Origin: Verrucomicrobiota bacterium
GTDB taxonomy: Bacteria > Verrucomicrobiota > Verrucomicrobiia > Chthoniobacterales > UBA10450
Assembly (NCBI GenBank): GCA_003219115.1
Contig: QHPN01000072.1
Coordinates: 1 to 20,154 of the forward strand
DNA length: 20,154 nucleotides
Direction of reading: 5' to 3'
Position numbers and translations under genes: made by a program. This document shows positions 6,114 to 14,070 of the stretch, piece after piece. The notes beneath the pieces are model-generated. The model made no database searches. It saw nothing but the letters and a program-made list of their open reading frames with translations, and was not told the origin of the DNA. The first letter of the stretch is position 1, and every line of letters begins with the position of its first letter.

Positions 6114-6881
6114 ATGACATCGACCGAACTCTCCCGCGTCATGATAGCGGCGACGGCTGCTTCCCTCGCCGGCGGAGTCAATTCCGTCGCGGGCGGTGGC
6201 ATGTTGATCTCCTTTCCTGCACTTGTCTGGCTTGGGCTGCCGTCGATTACAGCCAACGCGACCAGCACCGTGGCGATCTGGCCGGGTTCTCTGGGCAGTA
6301 TATGGGGATTTCGGTCGGAATTCGGACAAGTCGCACCAAGGTTGAAATGGCTCTCGATCTCCAGTGTGATTGGCGGCGGGCTGGGCGCAATTCTCCTTCG
6401 GTCGACGCCAGCCGCGCTTTTCGAGCGGCTGGTCCCATTTCTCATTCTCTTTGCCACCATCCTGTTCATTGCCGAAACTCCGATTCAGAAAAAAATTCGC
6501 GAACGGAATGGCACCAATGGCATCGGGATGACAGCGGCACTAGTCCTGACTTTGTTCGTAGCAATTTATGGCGGATATTTCGGCGCGGGGATGAGCATTA
6601 TGATGCTCTCGTCCCTCCGCTTTGTCGGAATGACAGATATCCTTCGGAGGAACGCACTGACGAGTCTGTTTTCGTTGTGTGTGAACGGGATCGCCGCAAT
6701 ATTATTCATCTCGTTAGGAATGGTGGACTGGCACTATGTTCTTCCGATGGCGATTGCAGCGGCAATTGGCGGTTACGGCGCGGCAGGCCTGGCCAGGCGC
6801 GTCGGGCGTGTTGTCGTCCGGCGGTTCGTGATCGTTGTCGGGCTTGCGGTATCGTTGATCCTTTTCGTTCGACTGTTTTGA
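6114..6881 (+). CDS. TSUP (TauE/SafE) family permease
   Basis: A 255-residue inner-membrane protein with about eight hydrophobic segments, of the TauE/SafE family (PF01925), which exports sulfite or other organosulfur and small anions. The internal two-fold repeat is visible: AGGVNSVAGGGMLISFPALV with NATSTVAIWPG in the first half, and YGGYFGAGMSIMMLSSLRFV with RRNALTSLFSL in the second. Length is normal for the family. I chose ATG 6114; an in-frame TTG at 6108 is possible. No ribosome site is evident. It ends 30 bp before a strong hairpin shared with the convergent PepSY-like gene. The substrate cannot be assigned. Confidence 0.92.
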   Translation: MTSTELSRVMIAATAASLAGGVNSVAGGGMLISFPALVWLGLPSITANATSTVAIWPGSLGSIWGFRSEFGQVAPRLKWLSISSVIGGGLGAILLRSTPAALFERLVPFLILFATILFIAETPIQKKIRERNGTNGIGMTAALVLTLFVAIYGGYFGAGMSIMMLSSLRFVGMTDILRRNALTSLFSLCVNGIAAILFISLGMVDWHYVLPMAIAAAIGGYGAAGLARRVGRVVVRRFVIVVGLAVSLILFVRLF

Positions 6882-6911
6882 AACACGGATACCAGATCCT
6901 TTAATCGATCA

Positions 6912-6947
6912 ATCACCGCCGGCGTTGTTTTCTACGCCGGCGGTGAT
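6912..6947. terminator. Bidirectional hairpin terminator
   Basis: A perfect 13-bp stem, ATCACCGCCGGCG (6912-6924) and CGCCGGCGGTGAT (6935-6947), encloses a 10-nt T-rich loop. It sits between the stops of two convergent genes (6881 and 6956), so it most likely ends both transcripts. Neither side has a long T-run. Confidence 0.75.
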
Positions 6948-6955
6948 AACCGCAG

Positions 6956-7246
6956 TTATTCTTTCTTTTCCTTGTGCTCTTTACTTTCGTCGTGCTTGTT
7001 GGCGTTGATCTCAATGCCCCATTGTTTTCCGTTCTTTTCAATGACGGCTTCGTAGTCCCTGCCCTCTTTTTCCCAACGAACAATTCGACCACCTTTGGCT
7101 TCATTTTCACCAGCCTTCTGCACTGCCATCGGCACATCAGCCTGGCCGACGGTTTCTTCTTCGTGTTTTTCCTTTGCTTGCGCGGCAACACCGAATGTCA
7201 ATCCCGCGCTGACCGCGATTGCTGTAACTAAGTTCGTCATTTTCAT
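6956..7246 (-). CDS. Small secreted PepSY-like protein (copy 1)
   Basis: A 96-residue protein with a Sec signal peptide (hydrophobic LVTAIAVSAGLTFGVAAQA, predicted cleavage after AQA). It then has a single PepSY-like unit: VPMAVQKAGENEAKGGRIVR, WEKEGRDYEAVIEKNGKQWG, IEIN. The C-terminus is highly charged (KHDESKEHKEKKE). I chose ATG 7246 (MKMTN); ATG 7240 is also possible, and the longer frame would block the signal peptide. It is clearly paralogous to the protein at 16048-16368. PepSY-type domains are thought to modulate periplasmic enzymes or sensor proteins; the role here is unknown. A bidirectional terminator follows. The 183 bp upstream separate it from the ChrB-domain gene, so it probably has its own promoter. 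Confidence 0.8.
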   Translation of the reverse strand: MKMTNLVTAIAVSAGLTFGVAAQAKEKHEEETVGQADVPMAVQKAGENEAKGGRIVRWEKEGRDYEAVIEKNGKQWGIEINANKHDESKEHKEKKE

Positions 7247-7429
7247 AGTTATTATGTAGCTTCGACCAAAATTGGTCACAACCTATTCGAAAACGAAGCC
7301 TGGTTTGCGCGCGCGGTCTTCGCACAATCGATTCGGTTCGAAATATTCGCGCCAATGGACTGCAATTCGTCAGACACAACTGGATAAGAATGAATGTCGC
7401 CGCTGCACCAGCCTTCGGCGAGGCCGCGC

Positions 7430-7855
7430 TCAAGACCGAGCAGCTCGCCGTTTGCACTCAGCATACAGAGCATCATAGACCGCGAATTCGCGCTCGAGAA
7501 TTTCGTGATCGGTCAGTCCGAGCGCGCCGAAACCGTTGGCGATCCAGCGCAACCCTTCTCCGGCTGGATGCGGAGCGGCCGGATACGAATCAGCCGCACG
7601 CACAATCTCCCCCAGTAATACGAGCGCCGGATCGGTGAGCTGGTATTTTTTCAGGATCGAATTGAACGAAACATCTTCACCGTGATGTCCGAGCTCGCAC
7701 TTGGGCACGTCGAACACGATTCCGTCACTGATCTTTGCCCAGTCAGTGTCGTGTGAATGAAAGATAAACTGCGCGTCCTGGTCGATGAAATTTTTGATGA
7801 GCCAGGGACAGGCGACGCGATCCACTTTAATTTTCTCGCGAGTGATCCATTTCAT
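7430..7855 (-). CDS. Chromate-resistance-type ChrB C-terminal-domain protein (stand-alone)
   Basis: A 141-residue protein that corresponds to the C-terminal domain of ChrB (PF09828). Seen: KWITREKIKVDRVACPWLIK, NFIDQDAQFIF, VFDVPKCELGHHGEDVSFNS, KYQLTDPALVLLGEIVRAAD and YDALYAECKR. In full-length ChrB (about 300 residues) this domain follows an N-terminal regulatory part and the protein senses chromate. Here only the domain is present, with no chromate transporter ChrA in the window, so a direct chromate role is uncertain. The conserved Cys and His residues (ACPW, CELGHHGE) could bind metal. Start ATG 7855 lies only 15 bp from the divergent EamA gene's ATG. Confidence 0.9.
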   Translation of the reverse strand: MKWITREKIKVDRVACPWLIKNFIDQDAQFIFHSHDTDWAKISDGIVFDVPKCELGHHGEDVSFNSILKKYQLTDPALVLLGEIVRAADSYPAAPHPAGEGLRWIANGFGALGLTDHEILEREFAVYDALYAECKRRAARS

Positions 7856-7870
7856 TGTTTACGATAGGTC

Positions 7871-8296
7871 ATGGCAGCGTGGTTTTGGTATGCGGTCCTC
7901 GCCGCAGTTCTTTATGGCGCGCATCAAATCTTTACTCGTCTTGCCGCTCAACGCATTGGGGATGGCCTCGGCGGCTTTATTGTCGAAACCAGCGCCGCAT
8001 TGTCGATCCTGATTTATCTGGCAATCTTGTGGTTCGGCGGGCGCTGGAACCAGAAATTCAGCGCAGGTGGATTTAACTATTCGGTTCTCACAGGAATCTG
8101 TGTCGGCGCCGGCACTATTGCGTTTTTTCTTCTTTTTCAAAAAGGCGGCCCGCTCTCGGCCGTCCCCGCGATTCTGGCCGGCGGTGCCGCAATCATGGCC
8201 GTCGCGGGAATTTTGTTTTTCCACGAAACACCGTCATGGCAGCGATTGCTTGGGGTTGTGTTTGCGATTGCGGGACTGTTTCTGCTGCGCAAGTGA
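7871..8296 (+). CDS. Half-size EamA/DMT family transporter
   Basis: A 141-residue inner-membrane protein with one EamA unit of about five hydrophobic segments: WFWYAVLAAVLYGAHQIFTR at the start, a central segment, and GPLSAVPAILAGGAAIMAVA plus RLLGVVFAIAGLFLLRK at the end. Typical drug/metabolite transporters have two such units (about 290 residues); single-unit members work as dimers. The P-x5-GGAAI and E-x-P-x-WQ-x3-G patterns are typical of the family. Start ATG 7871 leaves 15 bp to the divergent ChrB-domain gene. It converges on the RND pump gene with 18 bp between stops. The substrate is unknown. Confidence 0.85.
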   Translation: MAAWFWYAVLAAVLYGAHQIFTRLAAQRIGDGLGGFIVETSAALSILIYLAILWFGGRWNQKFSAGGFNYSVLTGICVGAGTIAFFLLFQKGGPLSAVPAILAGGAAIMAVAGILFFHETPSWQRLLGVVFAIAGLFLLRK

Positions 8297-8314
8297 GTCA
8301 CGCGCAGATCAGCC

Positions 8315-11300
8315 TCAAGAAATTGTTGAAGCGGCTGGCAATGCTTGCCGTTTTGCCTTGGTAGAATCTCGGGCCAATTCCATTTTCCCGCGCTCGTGCT
8401 GCTGGCGGTGAAAAGTCCGATAAAGCGCCGGTAAAATCAGCAGCGTGAGCGCGGTGGAAGAGATGATTCCGCCAATCACGACCGTCGCAAGCGGGCGTTG
8501 CACTTCGGCGCCGCGACCGTGAGCGAGTGCCATTGGTAAAAATCCCAGCGACGCGACGAGGGCGGTCATTAAAACTGGGCGGAGCCGTGTGATTGAGCCG
8601 AGGCGAATTGCTTCATCGACTGAATGGCCGGTCTGACTCAGGCGGCTGATAAATGAAACCATAACTACGCCGTTGAGGACCGCCACGCCGGAAAGCGCGA
8701 TGAAACCGACCCCGGCCGAAATGGAAAAGGGCAGTCCGCGCAGCCAGAGCGCAAGGATTCCTCCTGTTAATGCGAGCGGGACGCCGGTGTAAACTAGGAG
8801 CGAATCTTTGATGTTCCCGAAGGCGGCAAAGAGCAGAACGAAGATGAGTGCCAGTGCCAAGGGCACGACAATTTCCAAACGCTGTGTTGCGGATTGCAAC
8901 TGCTCGAATTGTCCACCCCAACCGAGCCAGTAGCCGGCGGGAATCTGAACCTTCTCACGGATCGCGCGTTGCGCGTCGGCCACGAATGAGCTCAGATCAC
9001 GCCCGCGCACGTTGCTGGTGACAAGCACGACGCGCTTGCCGTTCTCGCGCCCAATTTCGTTCGGCAATTGCGTTATTTGGAAATCGGCAACCTCGCCAAG
9101 CGGAATAAACGGCGGCGCAGAAAGTAGATTCAGACCGGCGGGAGCATGCTCCGTCTTGGGCAGCGCCAGAGGAATCCGCCGCAGCGCCTCTAGATCGGTG
9201 CGCAAATTTTCCGGCAAGCGCACCACGAGCGGAAATCGTTTGTCGCCCTCGAAAACCTGCCCCGCAACTTTGCCCCCTATCGCCATCTCCACGACGTCCT
9301 GCACATCTCCGACACTGAGGCCGTAGCGCGCGAGCATGTCGCGCTTCAATTGAATGGTGAGCATGGGCAGACCTTCGATTTGTTGCACCTTCGGCTCGAC
9401 CACGCCGGGAATGCGCGCCAGCACGCCCCGGATTTTCTCCGCCGTCTTGCCGAGCACATCGATGTCATCGCCGAAAATCTTCACCGCCATGTCGCTCTTC
9501 ACGCCGGCGATCAGTTCGTTGGCGCGCAATTGGATCGGCTGTTCGATTTCCACGCCCGTGCCGACCACGTTCTTCACCGCGACGTCTACTTCTTCGATGA
9601 ACTGCTCCTTTGATTTCCTCGGATTTGGCCACTCGCTCCTGGGCTTGAGCATGACAAACTCGTCGCCCTGATTCGGAGACATCGGGTCAGTGGCGACTTC
9701 GGCCGTCCCTAGTTTTCCGAATGCGAGTTTCACTTCCGGAAGGGAGGTGAGCGCTTCTTCAAAGGGCTTCTGCATCTTCACGGCTTCATCCATTCCGGTC
9801 CCGACCACGCGATAAATTTCAAGGCAAAGGTCACCTTCATCCAAGGTTGGGATAAACTCAGCGCCGAGATGCCTGAAAAGCGCGAAGCTGAGCGCGATCG
9901 CGACGATGGCACCGAGCAGGACGAGCCCGCGTCTTTGCAGGGCACGTTCCAGGAGCGGCGCGTACCAGCGTTTTGCCGCTCGAATGACGACGCTTTCTTT
10001 TTCCGAAAGCCGGTTGGCCAGCCAGGCTGAGATCGCGGCTGGAACAAAGGTCAGCGAGAGAATCATCGCGCCAGTGAGCGCGAATAGAACCGTCGCCGCC
10101 ATCGGCACAAACATTCTGCCTTCTGCTCCTTGGAGCGTCAGGATCGGCAGATAAACGACCATAATAATGATCGCTCCGAAAATGCTCGGCGTGATTACTT
10201 CACGGCTGGCCGCGCGCAACGTACGCAGCCGCTCTTCTTCGCGCAGGGAGCGCCCGAGTTTCTCCTGCTCGTTCGTCAGCCGCCGGATGCAGTTTTCCAC
10301 GATGATCACGGCGCCGTCCACGATGAGACCGAAATCGAGCGCGCCGAGACTCATCAGGTTGGCGCTCACTTTGTTTTCCACCATGCCGGTGACAGCAAAA
10401 AGCATGGAAAGCGGAATGACGATGGTGGTGATGAGCGCAGCGCGCCAGTTGCCCAGCAGCGCGAAGAGAATGGCCGCCACCAGGAGGGCGCCTTCGAACA
10501 AGTTTTTCTTCACTGTGTCGATGGTGGCGTCGACAAGCACGGACCGATTGTAGAGGATGCGGGTGAAGACACCCGGCGGTAGCGTGCGATTGATCTCCTT
10601 CATCGCCGAGTCCACCCGATCAGCCACGGCACGCGAATTTTCCCCCATCAACATCATGGCCGTGCCGACCACCGTCTCCTTACTGTTCAAGGTCGCCGCC
10701 CCGGTGCGCAGTTCCTTCCCGATGGCCACGTCCGCGACATCGCGAATGCGGACGGGTACGCCCTCGCCGCCGCCGACCACGACTTGCTCGATGTCCTCAA
10801 TGCTTTGCACCTGACCGGGCACGCGAATCAGATATTGCTCCCCGTTTCGTTCGATGTAGCCGGCGCTGACGTTGGCGTTGTTGTGCATCAACGCCTCTAT
10901 GACATCGCGGAAGCTCAGGCCGTAGCCGATCAGCGCTTCCGGCCGGGGCGTGACATCGTATTGCTTCTCGTAACCGCCGATCGAGTTGATTTCGATCACG
11001 CCGGGCACGTTCCGCAGCTGCGGTTTGATGATCCATTCCTGGATCGTGCGCAGATCAATCGCACTGTATGGCTGCCCCTGCTCGTTTTTCGCGCCAGGCC
11101 GCGCTTCAACTGACCACATGTAAACTTCACCGAGCGCGGTCGCGATCGGTCCCATTTCGATACTGGTGCTGGGCGGCAAGTCGTCCTTAATGGTGGCGAG
11201 CCGTTCATTGATGAGCTGGCGCGCGAAATAAATGTCCGTGCCATCTTTGAAGATGACGGTGACCTGGGACAAGCCATAGCGGGAAAGCGAACGGGTGAAC

Positions 11301-11539
11301 TCAAGATGTGGAAGTCCGGCCATGGCTGTTTCCACCGGAAAAGTGATGCGCTGCTCGGTTTCCAGCGGCGAAAAACCGGGCGCGGCGGCGTTGATTTGCA
11401 CCTGCACGTTGGTGACGTCCGGCACGGCATCGATGGGCAGGCGCGCGTAGCTCCAGAGGCCGAGGCCGATCAGCGCTAACACGCCGACAAAAATAAGCCA
11501 GCGCCGACGAATGGAGAAATCAATCAGCCATTCGATCAT
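8315..11539 (-). CDS. czcA: Heavy-metal efflux RND pump, CzcA/CusA family
   Basis: A 1074-residue inner-membrane proton-driven pump (HME-RND) that takes divalent cations from the periplasm or cytoplasm to an adaptor and outer-membrane channel. The N-terminal TM1 is followed by YARLPIDAVPDVTNVQVQIN, a strong family mark. TM4 carries DFGLIVDGAVIIVEN with D402, D408 and E415, matching the essential acidic residues of CzcA by position; this is the signature of Zn/Co/Cd exporters rather than the Cu/Ag CusA form. Later marks are AEFIPTLDEGDLCLEIYR and GGKVAGQVFEGDKRFPLVVR. It is slightly longer than usual, with a basic C-terminal tail. It overlaps the adaptor gene by 4 bp (ATGA), indicating translational coupling. 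The metal is inferred from the motif only. Confidence 0.95.
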   Translation of the reverse strand: MIEWLIDFSIRRRWLIFVGVLALIGLGLWSYARLPIDAVPDVTNVQVQINAAAPGFSPLETEQRITFPVETAMAGLPHLEFTRSLSRYGLSQVTVIFKDGTDIYFARQLINERLATIKDDLPPSTSIEMGPIATALGEVYMWSVEARPGAKNEQGQPYSAIDLRTIQEWIIKPQLRNVPGVIEINSIGGYEKQYDVTPRPEALIGYGLSFRDVIEALMHNNANVSAGYIERNGEQYLIRVPGQVQSIEDIEQVVVGGGEGVPVRIRDVADVAIGKELRTGAATLNSKETVVGTAMMLMGENSRAVADRVDSAMKEINRTLPPGVFTRILYNRSVLVDATIDTVKKNLFEGALLVAAILFALLGNWRAALITTIVIPLSMLFAVTGMVENKVSANLMSLGALDFGLIVDGAVIIVENCIRRLTNEQEKLGRSLREEERLRTLRAASREVITPSIFGAIIIMVVYLPILTLQGAEGRMFVPMAATVLFALTGAMILSLTFVPAAISAWLANRLSEKESVVIRAAKRWYAPLLERALQRRGLVLLGAIVAIALSFALFRHLGAEFIPTLDEGDLCLEIYRVVGTGMDEAVKMQKPFEEALTSLPEVKLAFGKLGTAEVATDPMSPNQGDEFVMLKPRSEWPNPRKSKEQFIEEVDVAVKNVVGTGVEIEQPIQLRANELIAGVKSDMAVKIFGDDIDVLGKTAEKIRGVLARIPGVVEPKVQQIEGLPMLTIQLKRDMLARYGLSVGDVQDVVEMAIGGKVAGQVFEGDKRFPLVVRLPENLRTDLEALRRIPLALPKTEHAPAGLNLLSAPPFIPLGEVADFQITQLPNEIGRENGKRVVLVTSNVRGRDLSSFVADAQRAIREKVQIPAGYWLGWGGQFEQLQSATQRLEIVVPLALALIFVLLFAAFGNIKDSLLVYTGVPLALTGGILALWLRGLPFSISAGVGFIALSGVAVLNGVVMVSFISRLSQTGHSVDEAIRLGSITRLRPVLMTALVASLGFLPMALAHGRGAEVQRPLATVVIGGIISSTALTLLILPALYRTFHRQQHERGKMELARDSTKAKRQALPAASTIS

Positions 11540-12534
11540 TCTTCTTCTCCCGGCTGCGGGCGTGTCATCTCCGACTTCAGACGAAAGCTGTTGTCGGCGG
11601 CATATTTCTCCCCCGCGGCAATCCCCGCTTTGATTTGCACAAACTCGTCGTCGTGTTTGCCGGTGGTGACTTCACGCGGTTCAAAGCCTTTGCCGGTCTT
11701 CACGAACACCGTGGGCTTCTCGTCAATGGTCTGGAGGGCGTGTGCTTTCACGGCAAGCGGCACAGGTTCTTCACCAAGGACGACTTCACCCGCGACAAAA
11801 AGTCCCGGCCGCAATTGTCCATTCGGATTTGCAACCACAACACGCGCCAGGGTGGTCTGGGTGTTTTCCGCGCCCACCGGTGAGATGTAGGAAATGGTGC
11901 TGTCAATTGCGTCGCCGCTCTCGCTCGTGCGAATAAAAACCTTTTGTCCCACGCGCAAATCGTCTGCGTCGTTTCGATAGGCGCTGAAATCAACCCACAC
12001 CGTTTTCAGATCCGCGACAATGAAAATGGTCTTGCTCGTGTCCACAAACTCGCCGAGCGCGATGTCCTTTTTGATAATTGTGCCATCAATCTGCGCTTTT
12101 ACCTCATACGGCTGCAGGCTCTCGTTGCTTTCGATCACCGCCAGCGTGTCGCCCGATTTCACCTCGTCACCAAGGCGTTTTGCGACCGCTTTCACGATGC
12201 CGGGAAATCGCGGATTTATTTGCGCGGTGTGGTCCTCATCGGGTCCGATTTTGCCATTCAGCTTGATCGTTTTCTTGAGAACGGCCGGACCCGCTGTTTC
12301 AATTATAATTTCAGCTTTCTTCAGCGCCTCATCACTGAGTTGGATAACTTTCTTTTGTTCCGACGCGGGATACTCTTCCGCTGCTTTGTTCGAATGCGAG
12401 CAGGAGACGCAAAATGCCGCAGCAATTGCGGCGACCTGCACGAGAGCGTGGCGACTCCATGTTGTAGCTGCGGTCGTTGGCCGCAGCCGGCAGCCGCGGC
12501 GACAGATGATGATTCGCGCGAGCACGCTTTTCAT
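11536..12534 (-). CDS. czcB: RND efflux periplasmic adaptor, CzcB/HlyD family
   Basis: A 332-residue membrane-fusion protein linking the RND pump to the TolC-type channel. Seen: INPRFPGIVKAVAKRLGDEV, SGDTLAVIESNESLQPYEVK, AQIDGTIIKKDIALGEFVD (lipoyl halves with a very short hairpin), a beta-barrel region (DLKTVWVDFSAYRNDADDLR) and a membrane-proximal C-terminus. The hydrophobic segment at residues 30-44 and Cys45 (FCVSC) suggest a lipoprotein anchor, though the lipobox is atypical. The n-region before it is unusually long and carries seven Arg residues and two Cys; residues 11-24 are encoded by a palindromic repeat element (12464-12504). ATG 12534 is supported by its ATGA overlap with the upstream channel gene. 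The pump gene overlaps its stop in the same way. Confidence 0.94.
   Translation of the reverse strand: MKSVLARIIICRRGCRLRPTTAATTWSRHALVQVAAIAAAFCVSCSHSNKAAEEYPASEQKKVIQLSDEALKKAEIIIETAGPAVLKKTIKLNGKIGPDEDHTAQINPRFPGIVKAVAKRLGDEVKSGDTLAVIESNESLQPYEVKAQIDGTIIKKDIALGEFVDTSKTIFIVADLKTVWVDFSAYRNDADDLRVGQKVFIRTSESGDAIDSTISYISPVGAENTQTTLARVVVANPNGQLRPGLFVAGEVVLGEEPVPLAVKAHALQTIDEKPTVFVKTGKGFEPREVTTGKHDDEFVQIKAGIAAGEKYAADNSFRLKSEMTRPQPGEEE
12464..12504. repeat. Palindromic REP-like element inside the adaptor gene's 5' end
   Basis: The outer arms TGTAGCTGCGG (12464-12474 region) and CCGCGGCGACA (12494-12504) match as an inverted repeat at 9 of 11 positions. An inner perfect stem, GCTGCGG (12467-12473) with CCGCAGC (12481-12487), encloses 7 nt. 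It encodes residues 11-24 of the adaptor without breaking the frame. Its form resembles the GCTGCGGTC...CCGCAGC palindromes found between genes in related bacteria, to my recollection. Confidence 0.55.
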
Positions 12535-13796
12535 TTCGAGAAGTCGGTTGCGCCATTGAAAGGCCGATTCGCTAGCGCCTCGATCTCGGCGACCGCTTTG
12601 TGATACTCGCTCAACGCTTGCAGGTATTGGACCCGTGCTGTGTTCAATGTCCGCCGCGCATCGGTGATATCCAAGTAACTGAACCGGCCCGCCTGGTAGC
12701 CCTCCTGCATTGTCGTCACGCTTTTTTCTGCACCGGGTAGAACGGAGTCTTTCAAAACACGAATTTCGTCCGTCGTCCGGGCCACGGTTTGATAAGCGTC
12801 GTTCAGTTCGGTCGAGAGACGCGAGACCATGCTGCGCTTTTCATCTTCCAGTTTGGCGAGCTGATTTTGCGCCTCCAGAATCGCTCCCTGATTCCGGTTC
12901 CAAAGGGGCAGCGGTAGACTGAATCCGACTACTTGCGTCCATTCCCTCCTCTCAACAATGTAACGCGGCCCAGCTGACAACGTCAGATTTGGCACCGCGT
13001 CCGCTTGTTGTAGACGCAATGTTGCCTCGCGCTTTTGCTTTTCGGGTTCCCAGCGGGTGAGCTCCGGATTCAGCGAAAGATTAAAAGAAAGAGCCGTCAA
13101 ATTCGACGGCGATTGAATGGTATCTAGATCGCCCACAGCGCGGCCAAAATCCGGTTTGGTGCTCCCCCACTGTGCAGAGAGGCGTTGGCGCCCGGCGAGC
13201 AAGGTGCGGTTTGCCTGCTCAAGCTCGATTCGCGCGGAAGCGACCTCGACATCGACACGCGTTTGCTCGATGGCGGAAGCTTTTCCAGCTTCGATCCGCC
13301 TCTTGATGTCGGGAAGCAATCCAGAAACCAGATCTAGATTTTCTTGCCTCAGCCGCAATCGCTCCTGCCCAACCAAAACGTCCACAAAGGCCTGGGTAGT
13401 TTTCTTCAGCACATCGAGCCGTTTGCTTTCGTAATCCAAGTTTGCCAGCTCGCGTCCGTAGGCCGCTTCCCGCACGCGGGCGTTACGTTTCCCACCGAGC
13501 TCGATCACTTGGCTAAGCTGGACTGTGGTTTGTGAGCGACTGAATCCGGACGCTTGCTTAGTGCCGCCGATATCTTCGGTTTGTGTCCCCAGTTCGGGAT
13601 TTGGCCATAGGCGCGCCTGCAAAAGACGAGCGTCCGCGCTGCGGAGATCCCAGGAGAACGCCGCCAACTCCGGATTTTGCTTTAAGGTTAGTGCGATTGC
13701 TTGACGCAGCGTCAAATCCCTAGCGGCCTCTGCCGCCGATATCGAATGCAACAATGCAGCAAACGGGATTAACCGAATGATAGTGCGAATTCGCAT
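12531..13796 (-). CDS. czcC: TolC-family outer-membrane efflux channel, CzcC-like
   Basis: A 421-residue outer-membrane factor that forms the exit duct of the tripartite metal pump. A signal peptide (MRIRTIIRLIPFAALLHSIS, cleavage near AEA) is followed by two repeats of the family's helix-strand plan. The first is DLTLRQAIALTLKQNPELAA, RLWPNPELGTQTEDI and FSRSQTTVQLSQVIELGGKR; the second is LNPELTRWEPEKQKREATLR, VVGFSLPLPLWNRNQGAILE and a coiled-coil C-terminal half. The P-x-W-NR-NQG and QP/LGGKR motifs are typical of CzcC. Start ATG 13796 lies 10 bp past the end of a decayed gene, so it is probably read in the same transcript as the upstream genes. The stop overlaps the adaptor ATG by 4 bp. 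Confidence 0.94.
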   Translation of the reverse strand: MRIRTIIRLIPFAALLHSISAAEAARDLTLRQAIALTLKQNPELAAFSWDLRSADARLLQARLWPNPELGTQTEDIGGTKQASGFSRSQTTVQLSQVIELGGKRNARVREAAYGRELANLDYESKRLDVLKKTTQAFVDVLVGQERLRLRQENLDLVSGLLPDIKRRIEAGKASAIEQTRVDVEVASARIELEQANRTLLAGRQRLSAQWGSTKPDFGRAVGDLDTIQSPSNLTALSFNLSLNPELTRWEPEKQKREATLRLQQADAVPNLTLSAGPRYIVERREWTQVVGFSLPLPLWNRNQGAILEAQNQLAKLEDEKRSMVSRLSTELNDAYQTVARTTDEIRVLKDSVLPGAEKSVTTMQEGYQAGRFSYLDITDARRTLNTARVQYLQALSEYHKAVAEIEALANRPFNGATDFSK

Positions 13797-13805
13797 GGTA
13801 AAGGA

Positions 13806-14060
13806 TCAGGACAACATCTTCAGATTGCACACGCCGAGACTGAACTCCACTTTCAGTGCACCTCAGACAGTCCGTAATGCAAATTGAGCAATGGCGCATC
13901 CATTCGCGGTTCCCGCTGGAGTGTGCTCGAGAAGGCACGGAACATTAATTTCGCATCCACCCGGCACAGGTGGTTCGGGATCATCGGTCACGAATGGCGG
14001 ACCCGCCTGGGTCGGAGCGAACGCAATCAACAAAGCGGCGCCGAGGAGAAAATTTCGCAT
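13806..14060 (-). pseudogene. Decayed and truncated secreted-protein gene (two frameshifts)
   Basis: A GAGGAAGG ribosome site and ATG 14060 open a frame with a signal peptide (MRNFLLGAALLIAFAPTQA) and GPPFVTDDPEPPVPGGCEIN. The zero frame runs on to a TGA at 13863, but the later part loses family resemblance. Shifting frame at about 13903 gives MDAPLLNLHYGLSEVH, and shifting again at about 13857 gives LKVEFSLGVCNLKMLS with a stop at 13806. Joined, these resemble the start of a secreted beta-rich family (about 270 residues) that I recall as GPPFVTDDPEP..GGWEINVPF..ERTPG..MDAPLFDLNYGLP.VQLKVEF. The usual W and F are Cys here, and everything after the first 80 residues is missing. I read it as a pseudogene remnant between the propeller and channel genes. 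The alternative is a 65-residue secreted peptide. Confidence 0.65.
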
Positions 14061-14070
14061 CCTTCCTCAG

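Noticed and set aside
6302..6904. A 200-codon plus-strand frame overlapping the TSUP permease
   Set aside because: It is an alternative frame of the same strand within a gene whose own frame has clear membrane segments and family motifs.
10130..10582. Open frames of 130-150 codons antisense to the RND pump gene
   Set aside because: They are composition shadows of a fully intact, conserved 1074-residue pump and have no recognisable motif.
8315..11539. Naming the pump as the copper/silver exporter CusA
   Set aside because: The TM4 signature is DFG-x3-DGA-x3-VEN with D402, D408 and E415, which is the CzcA-type pattern rather than the CusA-type one.
11944..12603. A 219-codon plus-strand open frame opposite the efflux adaptor and channel genes
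   Set aside because: The opposite strand encodes conserved CzcB and CzcC sequence with 4-bp coupled overlaps; the plus-strand translation shows no domain or signal.
13818..13823. A CTGAAG half-site 21 bp before the CzcC-like start, considered as a third regulator site
   Set aside because: There is no CTTCAG partner at the right distance, so it is only a hexamer match expected by chance.
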